A stretch of 64,000 nucleotides of DNA from Cryobacterium arcticum (GCF_001679725.1 NZ_CP016282.1:4030001-4094000); one strand, 5' to 3'; positions 51,681-61,710 are shown, counted from the stretch's first letter. The notes: generated by a model not told the origin, from the letters alone. Numbers and translations: made by a program.

Positions 51681-52190
51681 ATGTCCCGCACCACGTCCCG
51701 TTTGAGGGTCATCATCGCCGCCGCCGTCTTCTCGGTGGGCGCCCTCACCCTGTCGGGCTGCAGCGCGATCACCGACCTGTTCCCCAAGGAAGCCGCCCGC
51801 GACGCCGAGACCCAGGAGATCAGCGAGGCCGGTAAGGCCGACGTCTTCACCCTGGCCGTCGGCGACTGCTTCAACGACCAGGATGCCGAGCAGATCGACA
51901 GCGTCCAGGCGATTCCCTGCACCGACGCCCACGACTACGAGGCCTACTTCGCCTTCGACGTGAGCGACGACGAGGCCTACCCCGGTGAGGACGCCATCAC
52001 GACCGTGGCGGAGGAGCGTTGCATGACCGAGTTCGAGACCTTCGTGGGCTCGGACTATGAGGCATCCACCCTGGACTTCAACTACCTCTCCCCCACCGAG
52101 GGCAGCTGGGAGAACGGCGACCACGAGATCCTCTGCATCGTGATGGGCCCGGACAAGACCACCGGTTCGCTGGCCGGGGTGGCTCTCTGA
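51681..52190 (+). CDS. Septum-formation-type lipoprotein
   Basis: 169 residues from ATG 51681. Signal peptide LRVIIAAAVFSVGALTLSG with lipobox LSGC. The mature part has FTLAVGDCFNDQDAEQIDSV, PCTDAHDYEAYFAFDV and ERCMTEFETFVGSDY. This is the Cys-pair pattern of the septum_form domain found in small actinobacterial envelope proteins. A role in septum formation is only a family label. It is a single gene followed by a gap with a terminator. Confidence 0.8.
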   Translation: MSRTTSRLRVIIAAAVFSVGALTLSGCSAITDLFPKEAARDAETQEISEAGKADVFTLAVGDCFNDQDAEQIDSVQAIPCTDAHDYEAYFAFDVSDDEAYPGEDAITTVAEERCMTEFETFVGSDYEASTLDFNYLSPTEGSWENGDHEILCIVMGPDKTTGSLAGVAL

Positions 52191-52204
52191 GCCTCGCCGA
52201 CCGC

Positions 52205-52380
52205 ACCACGACGCGGGACATTAAGTCTCGCATCACAAACACATAGAGGATTCTTAGAGTCTGGACACCCTCTACGCAGGTCTGAGGGCGTACCGTAGTA
52301 CTCGGAGTTCCCCCACTCCAAACATCGGCCCCGGCGCCCGCTCCCTTTCCCCCAAAGCGTGAGCGGCACCGGGGCTTTTC
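52205..52380 (+). ncRNA. Candidate small RNA with intrinsic terminator
   Basis: The 229-nt gap after the lipoprotein gene is less GC-rich than its surroundings between 52220 and 52330. It ends in GCCCCGG (52328-52334), a loop with an inner CCGCTC/GAGCGG stem, CCGGGGC (52369-52375) and TTTT. That is the only classical T-tailed terminator seen in the window. It may just be the lipoprotein terminator; no known RNA family was recognised. Confidence 0.35.
52328..52379 (+). terminator. Rho-independent terminator with T-tract
   Basis: GCCCCGG (52328-52334) pairs with CCGGGGC (52369-52375), followed by TTTT. An inner pair, CCGCTC-like against GAGCGG, extends the stem. Confidence 0.75.
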
Positions 52381-52419
52381 GCTGCCCGGGCGCCTACTGA
52401 CGATCGACCTGCCGAGCTT

Positions 52420-52863
52420 TCAGAGCGCGGGCAGAACTGCGGTTCCGGATTCGCCGTAGCGGATGGTGATCTCAGATGTCGTGTCCATGCCCGACGGTGT
52501 CGTGAGCACGTGGGTGCGCAGCTTCATGTCGGCCGTGCACATCGGCCCGCCGCTCTGCCCGATCTCGATGCTCAGGGTGTGGCTGTCCTCGACGACCATC
52601 GACGCCGGAAAACTGGGACAACTCGAGCTGCCGCCGAGCACGATCGCGAACCGGTCGCCGTCATCCAGCCATCCCGCGCTGGGATACGGATCCAACAGGT
52701 TCGCCTCGCCGTCCTCCGGAATCGCTGTCGGCGTCGTGATCGCGTCACTCGGCAGCACGCCGTCGTACTCGGAGTCCGCGATGGATGCCGAGCAGGCGGA
52801 CACCCCGACCAGACAGAGCACAGCGACACCGACCGTCCGCGCGGTTCTGGTCACTATCCCCAT
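52420..52863 (-). CDS. Small secreted lipoprotein
   Basis: 147 residues from ATG 52863 (GTG 52869 is possible). Signal peptide TVGVAVLCLVGVSAC with lipobox VSAC. The mature part begins SASIADSEYDGVLPSD and contains GGSSSCPSFPASMVVED and GGPMCTADMKLRTHVL, two cysteines likely to pair. The strand pattern suggests a small beta domain. No family recognised. Its 5' side faces an 81-bp inverted-repeat element. Confidence 0.7.
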   Translation of the reverse strand: MGIVTRTARTVGVAVLCLVGVSACSASIADSEYDGVLPSDAITTPTAIPEDGEANLLDPYPSAGWLDDGDRFAIVLGGSSSCPSFPASMVVEDSHTLSIEIGQSGGPMCTADMKLRTHVLTTPSGMDTTSEITIRYGESGTAVLPAL

Positions 52864-52895
52864 GCCCACACTCTAGAACCGCCCCGCGTGGCTGC

Positions 52896-52976
52896 GCATA
52901 ACTCCTGCAATTCGCGCCGGAACGGGGCAGAACGGCCGGTTTTGGCCCGATTACGAAGAACCAGCAGGAGTTATGC
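52896..52976. repeat. 81-bp inverted-repeat element
   Basis: Perfect 13-bp ends GCATAACTCCTGC (52896-52908) and GCAGGAGTTATGC (52964-52976) flank 55 bp of mixed sequence. The right end overlaps the last codons of the GNAT gene and supplies its stop (TAA at 52971-52973). It resembles a non-autonomous insertion-like or REP-type element; no target duplication was evident. Confidence 0.65.
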
Positions 52977-53390
52977 TCGCCGCTCCATCCAGTGGTCGGG
53001 GGCGGCCAGCGTCTCGAAACCGAATTTGGCATAGAGGCCGTGGGCGGTGGAGGTCGCCAGCACCACCCGCCGCAGGTTGAGCGCGTCGAGTGCGGCGCCG
53101 ATGTTCTCGATCAGGGTCACCCCCACACCCTGCCCGCGCACCTCAGGGGCGACGAACACATCGCAGAGCCAGGCGAAGGTGACCGAGTCGGTGACCAGGC
53201 GCGCGTAGGCGACCTGCCGGCCCGTGAGTGCGTCGAACATGCCGAAGTTCACGGATGCGTCCATCGCGGCATCCTGCACGGCTCGCGTGCGCCCCAGCGC
53301 CCAGTACGCCTCGGTGCTCAGCCAGGCGTGCACGAGGGCACGGTCCATCTCGGCGGTGTCTGAAGAAAAGCGGTAGTCGGCATCCGTCAT
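52971..53390 (-). CDS. GNAT-family N-acetyltransferase
   Basis: 139 residues from ATG 53390. The acetyl-CoA-binding motif is [20 protein letters not shown], followed by [20 protein letters not shown], both standard for GNAT. The N-terminus ([20 protein letters not shown]) is like a group of uncharacterised bacterial acetyltransferases. Substrate unknown. The last few bases lie in an inverted-repeat element, so the C-terminus may have been altered. Confidence 0.9.
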   Translation of the reverse strand: MTDADYRFSSDTAEMDRALVHAWLSTEAYWALGRTRAVQDAAMDASVNFGMFDALTGRQVAYARLVTDSVTFAWLCDVFVAPEVRGQGVGVTLIENIGAALDALNLRRVVLATSTAHGLYAKFGFETLAAPDHWMERRA

Positions 53391-53515
53391 GCGATCACTC
53401 AACCGGACCCGACCGCGCAAGCGCAAACCCCGTGCCGGCCGAACCCCGCCGGATGGGGCGTTAGGGGTTCGTGAGGATTCCGGTGGGCGGTGCCGGGCGG
53501 GTGTTTACTCAGTTC

Positions 53516-53532
53516 GTGCTCGTGCGGAGCAC
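53516..53532 (+). promoter_or_regulatory. Hairpin in the kdp leader
   Basis: GTGCTC (53516-53521), loop, GAGCAC (53527-53532), 45 nt before the first small ORF of the kdp operon. It may be an RNA hairpin or an operator for the response regulator; neither is proven. Confidence 0.3.
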
Positions 53533-53576
53533 ACGTGCCGGCCGCCAGAACGACGGCCCATGAATGGAGTGAACGC

Positions 53577-53660
53577 ATGCTCGACATCGTCTACGTGCTC
53601 GGCGTCATCGCCGTGTTCGCGCTCATCGGCCTGGTGGCCTGGGGGGTGGCCAAACTGTGA
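53577..53660 (+). CDS. 27-aa single-helix protein upstream of kdpF
   Basis: ATG 53577 with TGGAG 6-10 nt upstream encodes [18 protein letters not shown] and then LVAWGVAKL, one hydrophobic helix. Its stop overlaps the GTG of kdpF by 4 nt, so the two are coupled. Similar very short proteins precede kdpF in other actinobacteria but are often left unannotated. It may be a second small Kdp subunit or only a coupling leader. Confidence 0.65.
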   Translation: MLDIVYVLGVIAVFALIGLVAWGVAKL

Positions 53661-53746
53661 TCGTCTTCAACGTCGTCGCCGCGGTGCTCGCCGTGGCCGC
53701 CATCGGCTACCTGGTCTACGCCCTCGTGAAGCCGGAGCGGTTCTAG
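53657..53746 (+). CDS. kdpF: KdpF, small potassium-pump subunit
   Basis: 29 residues from GTG 53657: a single helix, [20 protein letters not shown] then YALVKPERF. The ending (Y-A-L-x-K/R-P-E-R-F) is the KdpF signature. It lies on the interface of the KdpA and KdpB membrane parts and stabilises the complex. Its TAG stop shares a base with the GTG of kdpA. Confidence 0.9.
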   Translation: MIVFNVVAAVLAVAAIGYLVYALVKPERF

Positions 53747-55419
53747 TGCCGGTCTGGCTGGGCGTCCTGCAGGCCCTCACTCTCGTGGCCGTGCTCGCGG
53801 TCATCTACCGTCCGCTCGGTGACTACATGGCCACCATCTACTCCTCGCGCAAGCACCTCGCCGTCGAACGCGGTTTCTACCGGCTGATCGGCGTGGATGC
53901 CCGCGGCGAGCAGACCTGGTCGGCCTACCTGCGCGGCGTGCTCGCGTTCTCTCTCGTGGGGGTGCTGGTCGTCTACGCGATCCAGCGCGCCCAGGCCGTG
54001 CTGCCGTATTCGCTGGGCTTCCCCGCGGTGCCGGAGGGGCTCTCCTTCAACACCGCGGCGTCGTTCGTGACCAACACCAACTGGCAGTCGTACTCCCCCG
54101 ATGTGACCCTGGGCTACACGGTGCAGCTCACCGGGCTCGCGGTGCAGAACTTCGTCTCGGCCGCCGTGGGTCTGGCCGTGGCCATCGCGCTCGTGCGCGG
54201 CCTGATGCTGCGCCGCTCCGGCACCATCGGCAACTTCTGGGTGGACCTCACCCGCGGGGTGCTGCGCCTGCTGCTGCCGCTGGCGGTGATCGGCGCGATC
54301 GTGCTGCTGGCCGGCGGGGTGATCCAGAACGTCACCGGATTCACCGACGTGAGCACCCTCACCGGCGCCACCCAGTCGATTCCGGGCGGTCCGGTGGCCT
54401 CCCAGGAGGCGATCAAGGAGCTCGGCACCAACGGTGGCGGTTTCTTCAACGCCAACTCGGCGCATCCGTTCGAGAATCCGACCGCCTGGACCAGCCTGTT
54501 CCAGATCGTCCTGATGCTGGCGATCCCGTTCAGCCTGCCGCGCACCTTCGGCACCCTGGTGGGCGACAAGCGCCAGGGTTACGCGATCCTGGCCACCATG
54601 GCCACGATCTTCGTGGTCTCGCTCACGGCGCTCACGCTGTTCGAACTGGGCGGGGCCGGCACCGCGCCAGGACTGGCCGGCGGCGCCATGGAGGGCAAGG
54701 AGACCCGGTTCGGCATCTGGGGGTCCACCCTGTATGCCACCTCGACCACCCTCACGTCCACCGGAGCGGTCAACTCCATGCACGACTCCTACACGGCGCT
54801 GGGCGGCATGATGCCGATGCTCAACATGATGCTCGGCGAGGTCGCCCCTGGCGGCGTCGGCTCCGGCCTCTACGGCATGCTGATCCTCGCCGTGATCGCG
54901 GTCTTCGTGGCCGGCCTGCTGGTGGGCCGCACCCCGGAATACCTGGGCAAGAAAATCGGCCCGCGCGAGATCAAGCTCGCCAGCCTGTACATCCTGATCA
55001 CGCCGACCCTGGTGCTGCTCGGCACCGCGCTGTCCTTCGCCATCCCGGCGATCCGGGCGGATGTGGAGACCACGTCGATCTGGAACCCCGGCCTGCACGG
55101 CTTCTCCGAGGTGTTGTACGCCTTCACCTCCGCGGCCAACAACAACGGCTCGGCGTTCGCCGGACTCACCGCCAACACGCCCTGGCTCAACACGGCGCTC
55201 GGTGTGGTCATGCTGCTCGGGCGGTTCCTGCCGATGGTGTTCGTGCTGGCCCTGGCCGGCTCCTTCGCCGCGCAGGACCGGGTGCCGGCCACCGTGGGCA
55301 CCCTGCCCACCAACCGGCCCCAGTTTGTGGGCCTGCTCATCGGCGTGACGCTCATCATCACCGCCCTCACCTATTTCCCCGTACTCGCGCTGGGTCCCCT
55401 GGCGGAAGGGCTGCAGTAA
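53746..55419 (+). CDS. kdpA: KdpA, potassium-binding channel-like subunit
   Basis: 557 residues from GTG 53746 ([18 protein letters not shown]). Ten predicted helices and four pore loops that form the K+ filter: [46 protein letters not shown] and [10 protein letters not shown]. KdpA selects K+ with high affinity and passes it into the tunnel to KdpB. The order F-A-B-C is complete. An in-frame extension upstream exists but the GTG overlap with kdpF fixes the start. Confidence 0.97.
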   Translation: MPVWLGVLQALTLVAVLAVIYRPLGDYMATIYSSRKHLAVERGFYRLIGVDARGEQTWSAYLRGVLAFSLVGVLVVYAIQRAQAVLPYSLGFPAVPEGLSFNTAASFVTNTNWQSYSPDVTLGYTVQLTGLAVQNFVSAAVGLAVAIALVRGLMLRRSGTIGNFWVDLTRGVLRLLLPLAVIGAIVLLAGGVIQNVTGFTDVSTLTGATQSIPGGPVASQEAIKELGTNGGGFFNANSAHPFENPTAWTSLFQIVLMLAIPFSLPRTFGTLVGDKRQGYAILATMATIFVVSLTALTLFELGGAGTAPGLAGGAMEGKETRFGIWGSTLYATSTTLTSTGAVNSMHDSYTALGGMMPMLNMMLGEVAPGGVGSGLYGMLILAVIAVFVAGLLVGRTPEYLGKKIGPREIKLASLYILITPTLVLLGTALSFAIPAIRADVETTSIWNPGLHGFSEVLYAFTSAANNNGSAFAGLTANTPWLNTALGVVMLLGRFLPMVFVLALAGSFAAQDRVPATVGTLPTNRPQFVGLLIGVTLIITALTYFPVLALGPLAEGLQ

Positions 55420-55422
55420 GCC

Positions 55423-57615
55423 ATGACCACTCTCGTTGACACTCCCACCGCCCCCACCGGCGGCCACCGCCCGAAACCGGCGAAGACGATCAGCGCCGCG
55501 CAACTGCTGGCCGCGCTGCCCGGCGCCGCGCGCAAGCTCGACCCGCGCCTGATGTGGCGCAACCCCGTGATGTTCATCGTCGAGATCGGGGCGGTGCTCA
55601 CCACCCTGCTCGCCGTGGCCGAGCCGTTCCTCGGCGGCCCGGGCGAGTCCGGCGGCTCCGCCGTGCCCGGCTCGTTCACCGTGGGCATCGCGGTGTGGCT
55701 CTGGCTCACCGTCATCTTCGCCAACCTGGCCGAGTCCGTGGCCGAGGGGCGCGGCAAGGCCCAGGCCGACAGCCTGCGGCAGACCCGCACGAGCACCAGC
55801 GCCACCCAGGTGCTCGATTACCAGGCCGACACCAACCCCGGCGCGGAAGGGGCGTCGGTGCGCACGATCTCCTCGGCCGACCTCACCCTGGGCGACACCG
55901 TCATCGTCGTCGCCGGCGAGCTCATCCCCGGCGACGGGGACATCGTCTGGGGCATCGCCTCGATCGACGAATCCGCGATCACGGGTGAATCCGCCCCCGT
56001 CGTGCGGGAATCCGGCGGCGACCGTAGCGCCGTCACCGGCGGCACCCGGGTGCTCTCCGACCGCATCGTGGTCCGCATCACGAGTAAACCCGGTGAGACC
56101 TTCGTCGACCGCATGATCGCCCTCGTCGAGGGAGCCGCCCGGCAGAAGACCCCCAACGAGTTGGCGCTGAACATCCTGCTCGCCAGCCTGTCGATCGTCT
56201 TCCTCGTCGTGGTGCTCACCCTCAACCCGATCGCCAGCTACTCCGCGGCGACGGTGAGCCTTCCCGTGCTCGTGGCCCTGCTGGTCTGCCTGATCCCCAC
56301 CACGATCGGTGCGCTGCTCTCGGCCATCGGCATCGCCGGCATGGACCGGCTCGTGCAGCGGAACGTGCTGGCCATGTCGGGCCGCGCGGTCGAGGCGGCC
56401 GGTGACGTCACCATCCTGCTGCTCGACAAGACCGGCACCATCACCTACGGCAACCGGCAGGCCCGCGAATTCGCCCCGCTGACCGGCGTCACCGAGGCCG
56501 AACTGGTGCGCGCCGCGGCGCTCTCGTCGCTGAGCGACCCCACCCCGGAAGGCAAGTCCATCGTGGACCTCGCCGCGGAGCGGGGCTTCCACCGGCCCGA
56601 CAGCCTGGCCGGCGACATCGTGCCGTTCACCGCGCAGACCCGCATGAGCGGCATCGACCTGACCGCAGGCGGCCAGATCCGCAAGGGAGCCGGCTCGGCC
56701 GTGCTGGCCTGGGTCGGCGAGGCGGGGCCCGTGGCCGACACCGTGCTGACCGAGCTCACCGCCGAGGTGGAACGCATCTCCCGACTGGGCGGCACGCCGC
56801 TCGTCGTGGCCGTGGGTACAGCCGCGACCGGCACATCCGTTGCGGCCGGCACGGATGCCCCCGACCTCGGCGAGCGCACCGTGCTCGGCGTGGTCTACCT
56901 CAAGGACATCGTCAAGGAGGGCATCAAGGAGCGCTTCGCCGAGCTGCGCTCGATGGGCATCCGCACCATCATGGTCACCGGCGACAACGCCCTGACCGCC
57001 ACCACCATCGCGGCCGAGGCCGGTGTCGACGACTTCCTCGCCGAGGCCACCCCGGAGGACAAGCTCGCGCTGATCCGCCGGGAACAGGAGGGCGGCAACC
57101 TCGTGGCGATGACCGGCGACGGCACCAACGACGCCCCGGCGCTGGCGCAGGCCGACGTGGGGGTGGCGATGAACACCGGCACCTCCGCCGCGAAGGAGGC
57201 CGGCAACATGGTCGACCTCGACTCCGACCCCACCAAGCTCATCGACATCGTGCGCATCGGCAAGCAACTGCTGATCACCCGCGGGGCGCTCACCACGTTC
57301 TCCATCGCCAACGACGTGGCCAAGTACTTCGCCATCATCCCGGCCATGTTCGCCGGGGTGTTCCCCGGGCTCGCGGTGCTCAACATCATGCAGCTGAACT
57401 CACCGGCGTCGGCGATCCTCTCGGCGATCATCTTCAACGCCATCATCATCGTGGCGCTGATCCCGCTGGCCCTGCGCGGGGTGCGCTACCGCCCCGCGAG
57501 CGCGTCGAGCATCCTGGGCCGCAACCTGCTCATCTACGGTCTCGGCGGGGTGATCGCCCCGTTCCTGGGCATCAAGCTCATCGACCTCGTCGTGTCGCTG
57601 CTCCCCGGGTTCTAG
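55423..57615 (+). CDS. kdpB: KdpB, P-type ATPase subunit
   Basis: 730 residues. P-type ATPase motifs in order: TGES at 187-190 (actuator), DKTGTIT with phosphorylated Asp335, KGAGSAVL (nucleotide site) and [20 protein letters not shown]. Seven helices are expected; [20 protein letters not shown] is the usual KdpB tail of the P domain. The N-terminus has a polar 45-residue extension. It drives K+ import by ATP hydrolysis. It starts 3 nt after kdpA. Confidence 0.97.
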   Translation: MTTLVDTPTAPTGGHRPKPAKTISAAQLLAALPGAARKLDPRLMWRNPVMFIVEIGAVLTTLLAVAEPFLGGPGESGGSAVPGSFTVGIAVWLWLTVIFANLAESVAEGRGKAQADSLRQTRTSTSATQVLDYQADTNPGAEGASVRTISSADLTLGDTVIVVAGELIPGDGDIVWGIASIDESAITGESAPVVRESGGDRSAVTGGTRVLSDRIVVRITSKPGETFVDRMIALVEGAARQKTPNELALNILLASLSIVFLVVVLTLNPIASYSAATVSLPVLVALLVCLIPTTIGALLSAIGIAGMDRLVQRNVLAMSGRAVEAAGDVTILLLDKTGTITYGNRQAREFAPLTGVTEAELVRAAALSSLSDPTPEGKSIVDLAAERGFHRPDSLAGDIVPFTAQTRMSGIDLTAGGQIRKGAGSAVLAWVGEAGPVADTVLTELTAEVERISRLGGTPLVVAVGTAATGTSVAAGTDAPDLGERTVLGVVYLKDIVKEGIKERFAELRSMGIRTIMVTGDNALTATTIAAEAGVDDFLAEATPEDKLALIRREQEGGNLVAMTGDGTNDAPALAQADVGVAMNTGTSAAKEAGNMVDLDSDPTKLIDIVRIGKQLLITRGALTTFSIANDVAKYFAIIPAMFAGVFPGLAVLNIMQLNSPASAILSAIIFNAIIIVALIPLALRGVRYRPASASSILGRNLLIYGLGGVIAPFLGIKLIDLVVSLLPGF

Positions 57616-57690
57616 GGCCATGACCTCCTTCCCGCTTCCTCTCCCCGTGCGCACATTCCTCGAACGCCACACAGAACGGACCTTGCTCCC

Positions 57691-58323
57691 ATGAACGCCT
57701 CCCGTCCCCGCACCGGCCCCCTCACCCGGCCCTACTGGGTGGCCCTCAAGGCCATGCTCGTCTTCACGGTCGTGCTCGGCATCGCCTACCCGCTGGTCAT
57801 CACCATCGTGGGCCAAGTGGCTCTGCCCGCGCAGGCCAACGGGTCCCTCGTGCAGAGCGCCGAAGGCACGGTCGTGGGCTCGAGCCTGATCGGGCAGTCC
57901 TTCACGGATGCCGACGGAAACGCCCTGCCCGAGTGGTTCCAGTCCCGTCCCTCCGCGGCCGGCGACGGCTACGACGCCGCGGCGTCCAGCGGCAGCAACT
58001 GGGGGCCGGAGAACCCCGACCTGATCCAGGCCATCGGCGACCGGCAGGCCGCGATCGAGAAGCTCGACGGCGTCAGCCGTTCGGAGATCCCCGCCGACGC
58101 GGTCACCGCATCCGCCTCGGGCCTCGACCCGCAGATCAGCCCGGAGTACGCCCGCCTGCAGGTGGCCAGGGTCGCGGCCGCCCGCGACCTGCCCGAGGCC
58201 GAGGTGAGCGCACTCGTCGACTCGCTCGTTCAGGGGCGCGACCTCGGTTATCTCGGCGAACCGACCGTGAATGTGCTCAACTTGAACCTCGAGCTGGCCA
58301 AGCTCGATTCCACGGTGAGGTAA
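57691..58323 (+). CDS. kdpC: KdpC, accessory subunit
   Basis: 210 residues with one N-terminal helix (KAMLVFTVVLGIAYPLVITI) and a soluble domain. Typical blocks are GSSLIGQSFTDADGN, WFQSRPSAAGDGYDAAASSG and DAVTASASGLDPQISPEYAR, the last being the best-known KdpC signature. It stabilises ATP binding by KdpB. There is a 75-nt gap after kdpB, larger than other gaps in the operon. Confidence 0.96.
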   Translation: MNASRPRTGPLTRPYWVALKAMLVFTVVLGIAYPLVITIVGQVALPAQANGSLVQSAEGTVVGSSLIGQSFTDADGNALPEWFQSRPSAAGDGYDAAASSGSNWGPENPDLIQAIGDRQAAIEKLDGVSRSEIPADAVTASASGLDPQISPEYARLQVARVAAARDLPEAEVSALVDSLVQGRDLGYLGEPTVNVLNLNLELAKLDSTVR

Positions 58324-58326
58324 CCC

Positions 58327-60975
58327 ATGAAACGCGGTCGATTGCGTGTGCTGCTCGGCGCCGCCCCCGGCGTCGGCAAGACCTACAGCATGCTCGAAGA
58401 GGGCCGCCGGCTGCGCGACGAGGGCAAGGACGTGGTCGTCGCGGTGGTGGAAACCCACGGCCGCGCCGCCACCGCGCTCATGTCGGAGGGTCTCGAGGTG
58501 GTGCCACGGATGCGGGTGCAGCACCGCGGCATCGAGCTGAGCGAACTCGACCTGGCGGCCGTGCTGGACCGCCGCCCCCAGATCGCGCTCGTGGACGAAC
58601 TCGCACACAGCAACGCGCCCGGGTCGGCGCACACCAAGCGCTACCAGGACGTGGAGGCGCTGCTCGCGGCGGGCATCGACGTTATCTCCACCGTCAACAT
58701 CCAGCACATCGAATCGCTGGCCGACGTCGTGCGGCAGATCACCGGGGTGGCCCAGCGGGAGACGCTGCCGGATGCCGTGCTGCGCGGCGCCGACCAGGTG
58801 GAGGTCGTTGACCTGGCCCCGCAGGCGCTGCGGGACCGGCTCGCCGAGGGCAATGTCTACCCGGCGGCACGCATCGACGCGGCACTGTCGAACTACTTCC
58901 GGCTGGGCAACCTCACGGCGCTCCGCGAACTGGCGCTGCTCTGGCTGGCCGACGAGGTCGACACGGCGCTGCAGACCTACCGGGCCGAGCACGGCATCCA
59001 GGACAAATGGGAGGCCAGGGAACGTGTGGTCGTGGCGCTCACCGGCGGCCCGGAGGGCGACACCCTGATTCGCCGGGGCGCCCGCATCGCGGCCCGGTCG
59101 GCCGGCGGCGAGCTCATCGCGGCGCACGTGATCAGCCAGGATGGCCTGGCCACACCGCATCCGGGCGCCCTGGCCGCGCAGCGGGCGCTGGTGGAAGAAC
59201 TCGGCGGCAGCTACCACCAGGTCGTCGGCGACGACATCCCGCGGGCGCTGGTGGACTTCGCCCGCGCCGCCAACGCCACCCAGCTCGTGATCGGCGTCAG
59301 CCGGCGCAACCGGTTCACCGCCGCGCTGAGCGGCCCGGGGATCGGCAGCACCATCACCCGCGAGTCCGGCGACATCGACGTGCACATCGTCACGCACTCC
59401 GCGGCCGGCGGCGGCCTCGCGCTGCCCCGGCTGGGCGGAGCGCTCACGGTACGCCGCCGGCTCGCCGGTTTCGCCCTCGCGCTGGCCGGCGGCCCGCTGC
59501 TCACCTGGCTGCTCGTCACCTTCCGCAGCGAGGAGTCCATCACCAGCGATGTGCTCAGCTACCAGCTTCTCGTGGTGGTCGTCGCGCTCGTCGGCGGCCT
59601 CTGGCCCGCGGTGTTCGCTGCCCTCTTGTCCGGGCTGACCCTGGACTACTTCCTGGTGCAGCCGCTCTACACGATCACCGTGGCCGAGCCGCTGCACCTC
59701 TTCGCGCTCACGCTCTACCTGGTGAACGCCGTGCTGGTGAGCTACGTCGTGGACCAGGCGGCCCGGCGCAGCCGCTCGGCCCGCCGCGCTGCGGCGGAGT
59801 CCGAGCTGCTGGCCACCACCGCCGGCAGCGTGCTGCGCGGCGAGGACGCCCTGCAGGCCCTCGTCGCCCGCACCCGCGAGGCCTTCGGGCTGACCCGGGT
59901 GCGGCTGGTGTCTGGCGGCGCCGTGCTGGTCGAGGCGGATGCGGGTGAGGTTGGTGATGCCAACCCCACCACGACCATCCCGATCGGTAGCCGCGCCACC
60001 CTGGAGTTGTACGGGCCCGTCCTGGCCGCATCCGAACGCCGGCTGCTCACCGTGATCGTCAGCCAGATCGACGCGGCCCTGGAGCACAGCGCTCTGGAGC
60101 AGACCGCGAGCGAGATCGGCCCGCTCGCCGAGGCCGACCGCATGCGCAGCGCGCTGCTCGCCGCCGTCGGCCACGACCTGCGTCGCCCGCTGGCCGCCGC
60201 GACCACCGCGATCAGCGGCCTGCGCTCCCCCGACATCACCCTCTCTCCGGCCGACCGCACCGAACTTCTCGCCACCGCCGGCGAGAGCCTCGACACCCTC
60301 TCCGACCTGGTGACGAACCTGCTCGATGTGAGCCGCCTGCAGGCCGGAGCCCTCGCGGTGGCGCTCGCCCCCGTCGACCTGGCCGACGTGGTGCTGCCCG
60401 CCCTCGACGAGCTGGGCCTGGGGCCGGACGCCGTCGAGCTCGACCTGCCGGCAGATCTGTCCCCGGTGCTGGCCGACCCCGGGCTGCTGCAACGCGCCGT
60501 GGTGAACCTGCTCAGCAACGCCATCCGCTTCTCACCGCACGACGAGCGGGTGCGGGTGTCGGCCAGCCTGTTCGCCGGAACCGTGCAGCTGCGCATCATG
60601 GACCGCGGCCCGGGCATCCCGCCCGACCGCCGCGAGGACGTCTTCGTGCCGTTCCAACGGTTGGGCGACACCGACAACACCACCGGGCTCGGCCTCGGGT
60701 TGGCCCTGTCGAAGGGATTCGTGGAGGGAATGGGGGGCACGCTCGAGGCCGAGGACACCCCGGGCGGCGGGCTCACCATGGTCGTGTCGCTGGACGCGGT
60801 CGCGGACGGTGCCGATGGTGCGGGCTCCGCCGCCGAAGATTTCGCCTCCCACGACCCCGCGGCCGACGTCCCCGCCCTCGAAGACACTGCCCTCGAGGAC
60901 CTCGGCGCAGAAGGCCCCGCCACCCCCAGCACCCGCCGGGCCACGAACCCGGGCACCGATGAGGACACCGCATGA
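58327..60975 (+). CDS. kdpD: KdpD, sensor histidine kinase
   Basis: 882 residues. N-terminal KdpD domain with Walker A GAAPGVGKT (11-19) and ALVDELAHSNAPGSAHTKRY, then a universal-stress-protein domain (about 230-360), four close helices of the DUF4118 type (LTWLLVTFRSEESI etc.), a GAF-like part, HisKA with His616 in GHDLRRPL, and an ATPase domain with TGLGLGLALSKGFV. It senses K+ limitation or ionic stress. An acidic C-terminal tail of about 60 residues is extra. It starts 3 nt after kdpC. Confidence 0.96.
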   Translation: MKRGRLRVLLGAAPGVGKTYSMLEEGRRLRDEGKDVVVAVVETHGRAATALMSEGLEVVPRMRVQHRGIELSELDLAAVLDRRPQIALVDELAHSNAPGSAHTKRYQDVEALLAAGIDVISTVNIQHIESLADVVRQITGVAQRETLPDAVLRGADQVEVVDLAPQALRDRLAEGNVYPAARIDAALSNYFRLGNLTALRELALLWLADEVDTALQTYRAEHGIQDKWEARERVVVALTGGPEGDTLIRRGARIAARSAGGELIAAHVISQDGLATPHPGALAAQRALVEELGGSYHQVVGDDIPRALVDFARAANATQLVIGVSRRNRFTAALSGPGIGSTITRESGDIDVHIVTHSAAGGGLALPRLGGALTVRRRLAGFALALAGGPLLTWLLVTFRSEESITSDVLSYQLLVVVVALVGGLWPAVFAALLSGLTLDYFLVQPLYTITVAEPLHLFALTLYLVNAVLVSYVVDQAARRSRSARRAAAESELLATTAGSVLRGEDALQALVARTREAFGLTRVRLVSGGAVLVEADAGEVGDANPTTTIPIGSRATLELYGPVLAASERRLLTVIVSQIDAALEHSALEQTASEIGPLAEADRMRSALLAAVGHDLRRPLAAATTAISGLRSPDITLSPADRTELLATAGESLDTLSDLVTNLLDVSRLQAGALAVALAPVDLADVVLPALDELGLGPDAVELDLPADLSPVLADPGLLQRAVVNLLSNAIRFSPHDERVRVSASLFAGTVQLRIMDRGPGIPPDRREDVFVPFQRLGDTDNTTGLGLGLALSKGFVEGMGGTLEAEDTPGGGLTMVVSLDAVADGADGAGSAAEDFASHDPAADVPALEDTALEDLGAEGPATPSTRRATNPGTDEDTA

Positions 60976-61676
60976 GAATCCTGATCGCCGACGACGACCC
61001 GCAGATTCTGCGCGCCCTGCGCATCACCCTGGGGGCCCGCGGCTACGAGATCATCACCGCGCACGACGGGGTCAGCGCCCTGGCCGCGGTGGTGGAGTAC
61101 CACCCGGACCTGGTCATGCTCGACCTCGGCATGCCCAACCTCGACGGGCTCACCGTCATCGACTCCCTGCGCGCCTGGAACAGCGTGCCGATCCTGGTGG
61201 TGAGCGGGCGCAGCGGAGCCTCCGACAAGGTCGAGGCCCTCGACCGCGGCGCCGACGACTACGTCACCAAGCCGTTCTCGATCGACGAGCTGCTGGCACG
61301 CATCCGGGCGCTCACCCGCCGACTGTCGGGGCCGGGGGACGAACCCGTCATCACCTTCGGCGACCTCACGGTGGACCTGCCGGCCAAGACCGTGGTGCGC
61401 GCCGGGCCGGCCGGGCCGCAGCCCGTGCGGCTGACCCCCACCGAATGGCAGATCCTGGAGCTGCTGCTGCGCAACCCGGGCAAGCTCGTGAGCCGGCAGG
61501 CCCTCTACGCGGAGGTGTGGGGGCAGGTGCGTATGACTGACACGGGTTACCTGCGGCTCTACCTCGCCCAGTTGCGCAAGAAGCTCGAGGCCGACCCCTC
61601 GCATCCGCGCTACCTGCTCACCGAGGCCGGCATGGGCTACCGTTTCGCGCCCGACCCGCCCGCCGCGCCCGCCTGA
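60972..61676 (+). CDS. kdpE: KdpE, response regulator
   Basis: 234 residues, start overlapping kdpD by 4 nt (ATGA). Receiver domain: acidic pocket ADDDP (6-10), phosphorylated Asp51 in LVMLDLGMPNLDG and KPFSIDELLARI with the conserved Lys. The OmpR-type winged helix has VRLTPTEWQILELLLRNPGK and YLRLYLAQLRKKLE. It activates kdpFABC when phosphorylated by KdpD. The last gene of the operon, it ends before a repeat-bearing gap. Confidence 0.96.
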   Translation: MRILIADDDPQILRALRITLGARGYEIITAHDGVSALAAVVEYHPDLVMLDLGMPNLDGLTVIDSLRAWNSVPILVVSGRSGASDKVEALDRGADDYVTKPFSIDELLARIRALTRRLSGPGDEPVITFGDLTVDLPAKTVVRAGPAGPQPVRLTPTEWQILELLLRNPGKLVSRQALYAEVWGQVRMTDTGYLRLYLAQLRKKLEADPSHPRYLLTEAGMGYRFAPDPPAAPA

Positions 61677-61710
61677 CCCACCCGCCGCGGGCCCGTCTCA
61701 CGGGCCGGAT

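Noticed and set aside
53391..53576. c-di-AMP riboswitch in the kdp leader
   Set aside because: Only a short hairpin is visible; the conserved cores of the ydaO-type riboswitch could not be recognised.
53743..57267. Very long open frame on the minus strand opposite kdpA and kdpB
   Set aside because: It is opposite strongly conserved kdp genes, is rich in His, Gly, Arg and Asp as expected from antisense of GC-rich codons, and has no recognisable domain.
57400..60492. Long minus-strand open frame opposite kdpB, kdpC and kdpD
   Set aside because: Same reason: antisense shadow of high third-position GC, with low-complexity composition.
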